Shown in pieces: positions 55,858 to 64,000 of a stretch of 64,000 bases of DNA. Both the position numbers and the translations under genes were made by a program. Source of the stretch: Paramacrobiotus metropolitanus (Eukaryota; Tardigrada; Eutardigrada; Parachela; Macrobiotidae); NCBI RefSeq assembly GCF_019649055.1, contig NW_026570361.1, positions 62,001 through 126,000 on the forward strand, read 5' to 3'. The number at the start of each line of letters is the position of its first letter. Positions within the stretch are counted from its first letter, which is position 1. Below the pieces are notes generated by a model that saw only the letters and a program-made list of their open reading frames with translations, searched no databases and was not told the origin of the DNA.

Positions 55858-56028
55858 TGAGTCCGGAATCCCCGGAGCCGGAGGAGAATATTGACGTGGA
55901 ATGATATTCCCACGCCAGGACATCCCAGATAAGCAACTGAATTAATGCTTTTTGTACGCTTAAGATTGCTTAATTAATTTGCTATTTAAATTTTGTGAGA
56001 ATTTTTGATAATTGATTTTTAATCGCGA
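55858..56028. other. Right end of the decayed Gypsy element, no LTR
   Basis: AT-rich sequence between the stop codon and the duplicated GACTC; it does not match the 5' LTR at 46314-46564. Confidence 0.6.
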
Positions 56029-56827
56029 GACTCTTCATTCCAGAATATGCTGCGTCCGGCTGCGTCCCCGTCAACTTCAGCGCAGATAAAAGTCACCATG
56101 TCGATGTCCACTCGCACAAACACGCAGCATCCGATATCAAACTCGTAGCTTTGTTCCAGATTCCTATGCATTCGTTGCAGCGAAATAGGAACCGATCGTT
56201 GCGAGCGGATACTTGAAATTTGCAAGTGGCACCACATTCGCGGTCATTCTTACCCAACGCCAACTGGCACGTCCGAACCAGAAACAACGGTAGGAAATGT
56301 ATGTCGTGCAACCACTGCGCTTGCGGAAAGTTGATCACGTGTTTGCGGTATACGAGCCAGCTGAACTGATCGGAGGACCACAGTTTCCTTTTACGCGACG
56401 GCATATGTCTCACGCACTGATAGTACTGCACAACGCGCTGTCCCGTTGAATTCGCCGAATCTTCATCATCCACACTGACCTGGTAGAAATTCCGCGATAT
56501 ACGCTTAATGATCTTTCCGGGTTGAAAAACCATGGGCTCTCCGTTCCCAGCGCGCAGCGCCACTTGAACAGTTAGTGGCTTGGAGGGTGGCCTCAGACGC
56601 GGGAATTCGTTGAGAAAGTGGTACGGCCAGATATGGAGCCGAGAAGGGATCCATTCCGCTTTGGTTGTGCTGGCATCAAAATCAATAAAAAATTTATCGC
56701 CGTCAATATCCTGCACGTATCCCAGCCACCATTGGCCGTTGTCGCGTTGCACCAACACGGTGTTCCCGTAGTTGACGTGGCGCGCACGCGCGGATAAATC
56801 CCGGAAATATAAGGATGTCGCGTTCAT

Positions 56828-57646
56828 GGCAATCCGAAACCGTTAGCAGAATACCGTTGTGCGGCAAATTTAATTAAAAAACAATTGAAGTACTGCTATT
56901 CGAATAAAATGCGTTGGTGCATTATGGATGAAAGCTGAAGCAGTAGAAGAGAAGCCAGAAGCATGAAACTCTTTGAGCAAGCCTTAAGAAAAGTGACCCG
57001 GATACGGATCACAAATGACAAAATGAATGCAGACTTCGCTTTTGTGCACTCGTGATTGTTATTTTGTACTGTTCGATGGCATTCTGTAGCCAAGTGATTT
57101 ATCTACGTTCGTGAAAAATGCGTTCGATAAGTTCTAAGTGAAATAAAATTCCAAAAAGCTCAAATCGACTGAGGTGGAATAAGTCTGATTATTCACCCAT
57201 TTCGCAGCGAATCGATTGGCAATCGATTCGCTTCGTCGGAAACTACCAGCTGTGCAGCCTGGGCTTGTTAGAGTAGAATGTCGTACTTTTGCATAACAAC
57301 ATCAACAGTAAACGGCTGTTGCCAGGCACTATGTCGTGAACTCTCGCTCGCATATTTATTGACTGATTTTGTGATAGTTATAGCTACATGTAAACCAGTG
57401 GTCAAGGTTATAATTACTAGTACAAAGTCATGGGTTACCAGGACACCACACACTAACAATGTAAGAAGTAATATTATGCAGCATAGCGCGATGGTTGCAA
57501 AGGAAATAATGAGATGAATCAAACGATCATGTACACATTTGAATTTTATCGTTTACGTTTAAATGATATTTAAATCAGAAAAAAATCAAAACGTAACTGC
57601 CGCGCGTATATTGTTCGGAAGAAGTGTTGTGAGTTTTTAGGCCGGC
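56828..57646. other. Upstream of F-box copy E; start of duplicate segment 2
   Basis: No gene. The promoter of copy E should lie just right of 56827. From about 57270 the sequence parallels 15030-15336, including the 3' flank of the membrane-homeodomain gene. Confidence 0.45.
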
Positions 57647-57855
57647 TCATAACTGAACTCGCATATTATTTCCAAGGCTGTCGAAATGGCGAGTCGATTG
57701 GGACACGGTAACTGGTGCGCCCATCGACTGGATGGCATCGCTGCTGTCCTGTCGAATTTTGCGTTTCAATTTTTCTGCAGATTGGGCTGGGACATCGTGT
57801 GTTGAACTATTACTATCCGAAGGCGTGTCCGCTTGATCGACCGATGGCATCCGTT
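57647..57855 (-). pseudogene. Tail of a second membrane-homeodomain gene copy, homeodomain missing
   Basis: Begins after an AAAAG acceptor-like site. QADTPSDSNSSTHDVPAQ and EKLKRKIRQ parallel exon 5 of the gene at 15.3-18.8 kb (DTPSDSNSSTDK, EKLKRRT). The sequence then passes directly, in frame, to SSDAIQSMGAPVTVSQST, which parallels the end of exon 7 (DDSIQSTDASIAVSQST). The 60-residue homeodomain and two introns are absent. Either a clean deletion occurred here or segment 1 gained the domain. The 3' end extends a few residues beyond the stop of copy 1. Confidence 0.7.
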
Positions 57856-58450
57856 CTTTTAAAAATTTTTTTTGTAATACTGTATGTCATTCAAAAGCTA
57901 AATGATTTGTGTACATTGTTCTGAAAACCGGGTACGCGCGCAACATCCAGCTGCCAAGATACGGGGAATTAAAATGGGCGAAAAGTTTGAATACCTTGTT
58001 GTGTGTATCCTGATTCAGATCTATATTGCCACGAATGGGATACACCAGAGCCGGCAAACCTGAAAGACTGACCAAAACCGATATTATATTCTGAAAGCCC
58101 GTAGTCGAAAACCCGGCCATATAGTATTTATTTCTTTCAAAACCTCTCCCGCTTCGAACGCGAAAGCGGAAGAGTTTTGACTACCTACCTTCACCAAATG
58201 CAACTAACTAACCAGGCAATGTTGCCACGTAAACCAACTAAAATATAGTATAGAGCAAGCTTCGTACGTAGGTGCACTTCAACTCAACCCGGTTATGCAG
58301 TGCTTTATTAAGCGTGCAGGCTTTACGGTAACTTCGCAGTTTATCGTCGTGGCTGAAGCGGTCTTGCGCTAAACGTCACGAATTTGGGGAGGAGCAACAA
58401 CTAACAGCAGTAAAACTTAAGAGCGAGTGAAAACTTAATCTCTGTAATAC
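57856..58450. other. Degenerate sequence upstream of the homeodomain-less tail
   Basis: The minus strand has a short open stretch (57887-58120, FQNIISVLVSLSGLPALVYP) with no clear partner in copy 1. A related piece recurs near 62520-62575 (GCGCGCAACATCC in both), so it is probably a dispersed repeat. Confidence 0.4.
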
Positions 58451-58455
58451 TATCC

Positions 58456-59000
58456 AGTGTACGGGAACCGTTAGTTGAGCGGGTGACGAAGCTACCGGCA
58501 TTGTCCAGTTTACTGTCCAGCGCAAATAGCCCGTTAGGCAAATGAGCTAGCCGGTGACTGAGCTAGCGGTATTGTCCAGTGTACGGGACCCGATAGGTGA
58601 GCGGGTTACCGAGCTGTCGGTACTGTCCAGTGCACCACCCAACACCAAAAAATACTGTAACGTAAAAGTTCTTATTAGAACATTTCCGTTGGTTCTGACC
58701 ATACGGTGCTGTTCTAGTGGCCGAACAACCACCACCGTCCAGGGCACAGAGTCCGCTATGTTAACAAATAACCGTTACTGAATTACCGTTACTGTCCAGT
58801 AACCAGATTCCGCTAAGTGAACGAGTGATCCAACTAGTAACTGCCACTCTGGCCAGTATACAGAGTTCGTTAGGTAAATCAGTGAATGAGCTACCACAGC
58901 TGTCCGGTGCACAGTGTCCGCTTGGTGAACGAGTGACCCAGCTACTACCACTGTCGAATGGTGCCGGCTAGGTTAACGAATAACCGAGCAACCATTTTTC
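58456..59000. repeat. Degenerate tandem repeat, unit roughly 60-70 bp
   Basis: Diverged units carry variants of GTGAACGAGTGACCGAGCTA and CTGTCCAGTGTACGG, for example near 58456, 58573, 58790, 58850 and 58905. Copies are too diverged to give a clean unit length. Confidence 0.5.
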
Positions 59001-59286
59001 ACACTAAACACAGTCCGTTAAAAAATCGAGTGATTGAACTACCACTATTATCGAGTGTGACTCGCCGCACCTGGTTAGTATATCATGTTTTACTACTACA
59101 ATATTCAAAATCGATTAAACCTACCGTCGACCTCAAGAAACGCGGAGGCGACTGTTTTTTGTAATCAGTTATTATCCGGCTGTTGGCAAGCAATTTTACG
59201 CAAAATGCTTGATTTTCCTATTGAAAAAAAAAAACACAAAGAAGTAATAGTGAACTTAGTTAGCCCACAATAGTGAGCTAAGACCA

Positions 59287-59549
59287 TCCACCTCCGCTCG
59301 GATATCAGTGCGGGCTTCGCGTAGAGCGGGAAACGCCAAGGGCAGCAGGAACCGCGGCAAACCCGTGCACATTATCAGCACCATAATGCTTTCATACAGC
59401 GTTTCGGCGTAGTGCCAAGTTTTCTGGCGCAAAAAGGATTGCGACATGGTGCCGATCCCGTCTGCCAATGCTCAAAACGGGAATAGTTTTTTTAAGATCG
59501 CTTGCCCGTAGAAGATTCCTTGACAAAATCAAAATGGAGTAGCGTGCAT
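59287..59549 (-). pseudogene. First exon of the second membrane-homeodomain gene copy (broken)
   Basis: Matches 18502..18801: GTMSQSFLRQKTWHYAETLY against GTMSQSFLRQKNWRYAEMLC, and FPALREARTDIRAE in both. An early stop follows MHATPF because of a short insertion, and similarity ends before the donor site. Downstream exons 2-4 are not present in this segment. Confidence 0.7.
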
Positions 59550-59854
59550 TTACATCATAATGACGAAAGGCGAAGAAAGAGTGCGGTTCAGCTGGGTCAG
59601 CCTTTCTTACAGTAGTAGCTTGAGGGCTCAAGTAAAGAGCGGCCGTTGCTCGACGGTATAGAACAGAATACACACATTCATAGGAGAAGGGAGGATTTTG
59701 TCTGTCCGGTGTCTGCTTGGGGTCGGTCCTTCGCGCGTGTAGTTTTTCGCAAGGGGGAAAAGGCCAACTTCTCTCACCGACGCCATAACAGTGTCCCTGC
59801 GGCGTGATATCAACCCTTGCCGTTCGGTTGCTTATCAAGTTATCAAAAATTCGA

Positions 59855-60090
59855 AACTGCTCCCTCTGAATTTCTATAATCAGCTGTTGTAACAAAAAAT
59901 ACGTTGCGCGAATTTCACCAGTCTGCTCCCCGATTCGTCTAGCCAGCTCATTAACAAAATCCATGGTGCAAGGACCACATCTTCCCACTGTTTCTAGCGC
60001 GACCGGTTGAAAAATATACCGATCAGCCGATTCGGCCTGCTTGCCGCACTTCCGGTGCTCGGCCGCTTCTACTGCAGAACCAGCATGATC
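59855..60090 (-). mobile_element. Short retrotransposon polyprotein fragment
   Basis: The open stretch has the pattern seen near the C-terminus of many animal reverse-transcriptase proteins: YIFQPVALETVGRCG, ARRIGEQTGEIRATYFLLQQ, IIEIQRE. Segment 1 lacks it, so it was inserted into segment 2 after the duplication. Element type cannot be determined from 80 residues. Confidence 0.4.
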
Positions 60091-60614
60091 GGATGTCTGA
60101 CCAATATATGTCATAATTAATAACTTTGTCAATGGGCCATAAGTGTCTGCTGATAAAGCTTTCACCATCAAGCTTTCAACACCCGACATTCTGTTCCGAT
60201 TTCATGGGAGACTTCCACAATCTTTAAATGGGCACCGCTCTTCCTACATTCCTACTCTACGGGCCATGACTAACTGACCAAGAAAGCGCGCTTGATAGCT
60301 CTTATTCTTTGTGCAGCTATTACTCGAATTATTTTACAACAGCGAGAGCAGATTACAAAAATCGATTACATCATTAATCAATAGTGCAAACGTTAAGCAA
60401 CACTCATTTCTATTCTCCACGACGCTACAGTGCACTTCTACATTTCCGCAAGCATTAACAATAAATTGCCAATAACAAAGTGCAGGTGCGTTAATGCTTA
60501 ACCGCAATAGTATTGGGTTAAAACCACTCTAAATTACCTGCCTTCCGCGGCTTAAAAGTGAGAGTTGTCTCACTAAGCACGACGAAGACAATATTATGTA
60601 TGTTAAGGTTTACT
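60091..60614. other. Duplicated spacer, no gene
   Basis: Parallels 19500-19648 and 20588-20890 of segment 1; the junction without the solo LTR lies near 60315-60330. Confidence 0.45.
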
Positions 60615-61023
60615 TTAGTCCTTGTAATACGCGTCGATTGCGGTGAATGTTAATTTGTTCAGACACAGCAAATTCAACTGTCGCAAGTCGACATCATCCC
60701 AGCACTGCGGACTGCCGTCGGGACGAACGCCGTTGAACCTAAACAACAATAATTTCGCACTCAATTCAAGCTGGTAATATTAATTTTTCGATTATAGTGG
60801 TTGCCGGGTTGCCCCACTCACATTTGAAGAAAGCTGCGAATCCCCGCCCACTGTTCAGGATAGGCCAATGCCTGCACCCAGCGCGCATGCACCGCCGAGA
60901 CCTTTTCCAACACCCGCTGCGTAAGGGCCGGGCAACTCTCGTTGGCAGCATTAATGAAACGTTGACAGTGCTCGGTGGCCGTCTCCGTGCGCCGGAAGCG
61001 CATAAACGGAATACCAACATCCC
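60615..61023 (-). pseudogene. F-box family relic in duplicated segment 2
   Basis: Exon 4 (60615..60738, 124 nt as in copy B; WDDVDLRQLNLLCLNKLTF) and the 3' part of exon 3 (60822..about 61023; IPFMRFRRTETATEHCQRF, AYPEQWAGIRSFLQ) are open with correct donor and acceptor. The 5' part of exon 3 and exons 1-2 are missing; similarity ends near 61023. Confidence 0.7.
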
Positions 61024-61469
61024 GTCGCGAAAAGAATAAGACTTGAAAAGGGCTTGAGTGTTCCTGTGCCCACCAGAAGGACTTTCAAAGCTCGTATTTG
61101 GACTTCCTGACAACTTTCTCGAAAGACCTTGAAATAACGCCGTTCTTAAGGAGCTTTTGATCTGCTTAAAATTAAGCCCTTTCTCTGAACTCCATGGCAC
61201 GGCCCTCAAAAGGGCATAAATTGTCGGTTAAACAGTAACATAATAATTATTATCAAGAATAGCGCATACACAAGGCACTGAAACAGGCAGGCTGCATGCG
61301 CGACTCTTACATAACGCGTACGTACTCCGGTGACCACAGACTATACCAGACTAAAGCCATCAGGCACTTTCAGACGTTGCGCGCATTCTCAGTGTTAGAT
61401 AGCAACGATTCAAATTTTTATTTTGTTTCATATCTTTGCAATTATTCAGATTATCGCAAAGCGAGAAGA
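61024..61469. other. Spacer between the F-box relic and the tnp2-type transposon
   Basis: No gene. It probably contains the left part of the transposon; its terminal repeat was not found. Confidence 0.4.
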
Positions 61470-63913
61470 ATGTCTGCCTCCGTTTGCAAACCAAGAGACG
61501 ATTTTGCATTGGTTAACACGCATTTATTAATAACCGATCTCGAAGTGACCTGCAAGGATTGTTTGAAAGTATTTAACACCGTCAATCGTTTAAAAACTGC
61601 CAGAAAGCATGTTCGAACTTTCCACATCGATAAGGACTGTCATGCCACATATGAAGAACGCGAAGAAAACAGCGCAGGTGAGATGTCTGTATGGCAATTT
61701 ACCTTGAAAAATTTTATCGTTCCCATTATTTATGATGTATATGTAACTCGAGCCGCACAATTGTTAGAGGCAACTTAAGATTTTATGAATGTACAGTATA
61801 CGTACTTGCGGAATTTTGTATTTGAGAGAAATAATTTTGTGCTGTTCTAATTCTATTTCGAGGCATAAATAATATGAAAAGATTATACTTTATAGAAAGA
61901 ATTTTTTGAAATTGAAGAATATGTTAAATTTTTCCAATTGCTACAGTCGTTAACTTGTAACAGACACGGGATGCGTATGGCCGATGTCCATGGAAGAAGG
62001 AAGTTATACTACCAATGGCGGCAATAATCTTTTTGATTTGCCGGAGAACAAACAAATTTCGATAGCGGAGATTATTCTGGGATTAACTTTCATTCACTTA
62101 TCGCTGTCAGAACGCCACATGATAATATTACTGGAACTGCTTAAACTTGGACTTGATTTCACGCCTATCAAGAATATAAAGAATGTGATGAAGGCTCTGG
62201 CATCCGCGGAAGTGGTAATGCACATCAAGTGCTTGGTTTGCGGTTTCAACAATGCAGATGAAGAAAAGTGTCCGGAGTTCTGGTACAAATATACATACAA
62301 AGTTTAGATAATTAAATTTTATTTATATGTACAGTTACCCTTAAGCTCTGCAAAGCCAGATCATCATGAAGTGTGGTATATACAGTACGTTAATGAAAAT
62401 CGTCCGCGGTACGGGGTGTCAAAAATCGCATACGTACAATAAATTTTTCGCTTTCGCGCGCGCGCTCCGAACTTATCAGAATATATATAATACTTTATCT
62501 TTATGCCATTTCACTAAATGAGTTGTCTACATTGTGCTGAAAATCCTTTACGCGCGCAACATCCGCTGGCCAAAATATGACGAACAAACAGCTTTTGTTT
62601 TGTTCGGTTCAGTTAACAATATTAATAGTCAAACTAACGCCGTTAACTGCATATAGTTTTCGAAGATCTCAATAATAACAGCTGCAGTATTGAAAAGACG
62701 GCTATTAAATAATTGTACACTTTTGAAAAATATTCTCATTCTGCCCGACCGCGGTGCCCGACCGGAATGAATCTGAAACAGCTATCTGCAATGAAACGTA
62801 TCACAAAAAGGGTTTGTTATTTTAAATACTAAGTTTGGATAGTAACTCGTGCGTCTCCTAAGCTATAACAAGTAGCCTACATAAAAAATGTGTAGAAGTT
62901 AAAGTAGGTTGAGCATTTCCGCGGTGCAGGAGCAAATTTCTAAATTTTATTATCTGCCTAAATAATTAAGTCAAAAAATTTAAGTTGCCGACTTATAAAC
63001 GTACGAAAAAATATGCAAAATTACGAACACCGAGGCTAATTTTAGTGCAGGGGGAGACAAGGAAATTTTCGTAACTGCCTCACTGGAAAAACAACTCCAA
63101 ACCGTTTTGAGAGGTAATTGAATTTTAAAAACAATTATGGGCTGTTTACCAAAGAAAAAGGTGAAATTTTATAGGGGAACATCTTATTCAGCCATGCATG
63201 GTTGAGCCATTTCATCGTACTAAAATCACGGACATTTGCGACGGGCAGGCATATGCTGATTGCCAGACAACTTTTAGAAATGGCCGGCATATTCCTGACG
63301 ACGCTGTTGTATTGACAATGATTATCAACACCGACGGTATTGATCTTTACAACAGTGCCAACAGCTCGGCATGGCCGGTGTTTGGGATTATCGCAGAACT
63401 GCCGCCTCACAGGCGATATCTTATTGATAAGACGGTTAATTACGCGCTGTGGAAGGGCCAGGGGAAACCGCCCCTTGCTTCCATTATTTCCAAGTTGGCC
63501 ACGGAAATCAATAAAATAAATGAAACAGGTAAACATAAATTGGAAAGCATCAACTTCCCGTCTTCGAGTTAATGCAGATTTTATTCATTTGAGAATCTAC
63601 TTTATGCTTTAACGTTAAAACTAGCTTTCTAACAACAGGCATTAAAATTTCTACCAAAGAAGGCGACCGCCTCTGTTACTTAGTATGCCCTGCCATATCA
63701 GCTGACCTTCCGGCAAGAAGTCTAGCAATGAGCCTCAAGTATACGGGAGCCTTCTATGGATGCACCCTATGCGACATCGAAGGTGTGTCGGTACCCACAG
63801 GCAACGGTGGGAATTGCCGGTGCTACATGCCGCAACCGAATGAGATTCCCCAACGAAGAACGCATGACGAAATTACAAATGATGCGAGAACAGCTGTTCA
63901 AACACAACAATCG
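61470..63913 (+). CDS. tnp2-type (CACTA/EnSpm-like) transposase, N-terminal exons, cut by window edge
   Basis: Exons 61470..61677, 61964..62301, 63192..63528 and 63639..63913, continuing beyond the window; phases agree (an extra exon in the 62.3-63.2 kb intron is possible). Exon 1 has a C2H2-like finger (CKDCLKVFNTVNRLKTARKH). Exon 2 resembles the helical N-terminal region (ISIAEIILGLTFIHLSLSER, then IKCLVCG). Exon 3 has the signature INTDGIDLYNSANSSAWPVF then IIAELPPHRR, and exon 4 SADLPARSLAMSLKY and GCTLCDIEGV. These match the conserved order in animal tnp2-like transposases as I remember them. No break is seen in the visible part. Confidence 0.65.
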
Positions 63914-64000
63914 GTAAAAACTTTTAATTATGCATTCCGGCATGTTTAATTATTGGTCTATTAAAACTTTTTTATAATGTCAAATATACATGGGCGTATC

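Larger units (their letters stand above)
46314..56028 (+). mobile_element. Decayed Ty3/Gypsy element with envelope-like region; 3' LTR not found
   Basis: The left end is a 251-bp LTR-like segment (46314..46564; TGTTA...TAACA ends; TATATAA and AATAAA), followed by a TGG primer site at 46567. Gag-pro-pol and an integrase/envelope-like frame follow. The insertion is flanked by GACTC (46307-46311; 56029-56033), which could extend to GACTCTT. No copy of the LTR is present at the right end: 55858-56028 is unrelated AT-rich sequence. The polyprotein has at least two frameshifts and one stop, so the copy is inactive. Confidence 0.8.
44497..56827 (-). pseudogene. F-box family gene, copy E (exon 1 split by a 9.7-kb retroelement)
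   Basis: Minus-strand exons: exon 1 in two parts (56034..56827 and 46215..46311), exon 2 45815..45908, exon 3 44990..45736 and exon 4 44497..44617. It starts with ATG 56827 (MNATSLYFRDLSARARHVNY); the N-terminal domain is RDNGQWWLGYVQDIDGDKFF. The F-box is LRLEILACVLRNLDVDTQ then VCALWRLLL, and the C-terminus is LRNLDVSLLSRLAMALLDGY. The break lies inside FWNEES/LKEACECLL, with GACTC on both sides. A separate one-base frameshift lies near 56165-56185, where the Cys-containing region changes frame. Exons 2-4 are fully open, so decay may be recent. Confidence 0.8.
57270..61023. repeat. Segmental duplicate 2 (partner of about 15030-21838)
   Basis: In the same order and strand as segment 1: 3' flank, tail of the membrane-homeodomain gene, its first exon, its upstream region, F-box exon 4 and part of exon 3. 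Segment 2 lacks the homeodomain, exons 2-4 of the membrane protein and the solo LTR, and contains its own insertions. Segment 1 spans about 6.8 kb, segment 2 about 3.75 kb. Confidence 0.75.

Noticed and set aside
55850-55895. CTGATGAGTCCGGAATCC resembles a hammerhead ribozyme core
   Set aside because: No GAAA box follows a matching stem II and no flanking helices close the structure; it overlaps the end of a long coding frame.
59392-60189. A single 265-codon gene on the minus strand
   Set aside because: The frame runs through a retrotransposon fragment, an upstream region and an exon relic in the wrong phase; it is a chance fusion.
1-64000. tRNA or rRNA genes
   Set aside because: I looked for TTCGAnnCC-type T-arms and rRNA motifs and saw none with a matching fold; a tRNAscan or covariance search would be needed to be certain.

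Overview
The window reads as nuclear DNA of an invertebrate animal. Genes are split by short GT-AG introns, and a histone demethylase of the KDM4 type and a Paired-like homeodomain are present. The rest is a dense mix of animal-type mobile elements (DIRS, Ty3/Gypsy, hAT, a THAP/YqaJ DNA transposon, a tnp2-type transposon). The dominant repeated gene family, with a Tudor/Agenet-looking N-terminus and an F-box, makes a tardigrade my best guess. That guess rests on memory, not on a search.

Layout. 0-1.9 kb: 3' part of a DIRS-type retrotransposon (RNase H, tyrosine recombinase). 2.6-14.6 kb: three four-exon F-box family genes. A (+) has one in-frame stop, B (-) has one frameshift, and C (+) is split by a 1.97-kb LTR element that carries an unfamiliar antisense ORF and also has further lesions. 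15.3-18.8 kb (-): a seven-exon gene whose splice phases all agree. It encodes a multi-pass membrane protein ending in a Paired-like homeodomain with altered recognition-helix residues. 19.6-22.5 kb: a solo-LTR candidate, an F-box relic and an Ig-domain fragment. 22.9-27.4 kb: an unassigned region with five hairpin repeats, a decayed ORF and nested hAT-type MITEs. 27.6-31.4 kb: a THAP transposase plus SWIM/YqaJ nuclease pair (ISL2EU/IS4EU-like). 31.7-35.4 kb (-): a ten-exon KDM4-like demethylase with C-terminal zinc fingers, apparently intact.

36.6-44.0 kb: a fourth F-box copy (G), whose last intron holds a young, intact Mag-like Gypsy element (identical 187-bp LTRs, 5-bp target duplication, extra CCHC ORF). 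44.5-56.8 kb (-): a fifth F-box copy (E), whose first exon is split by a decayed 9.7-kb Gypsy element with an envelope-like region. 57.3-61.0 kb: a degenerate segmental duplicate of 15-21.8 kb in which the homeodomain is missing. 61.5 kb to the end: a tnp2-type transposase gene cut by the window edge.

Taken together, the window is a multicopy F-box locus repeatedly hit by transposons. Every F-box copy visible here carries at least one lesion. The two host genes with complete, phase-consistent models are the KDM4-like gene and the membrane-homeodomain gene. All exon models come from reading splice signals and homology between copies. No search or transcript data was available.
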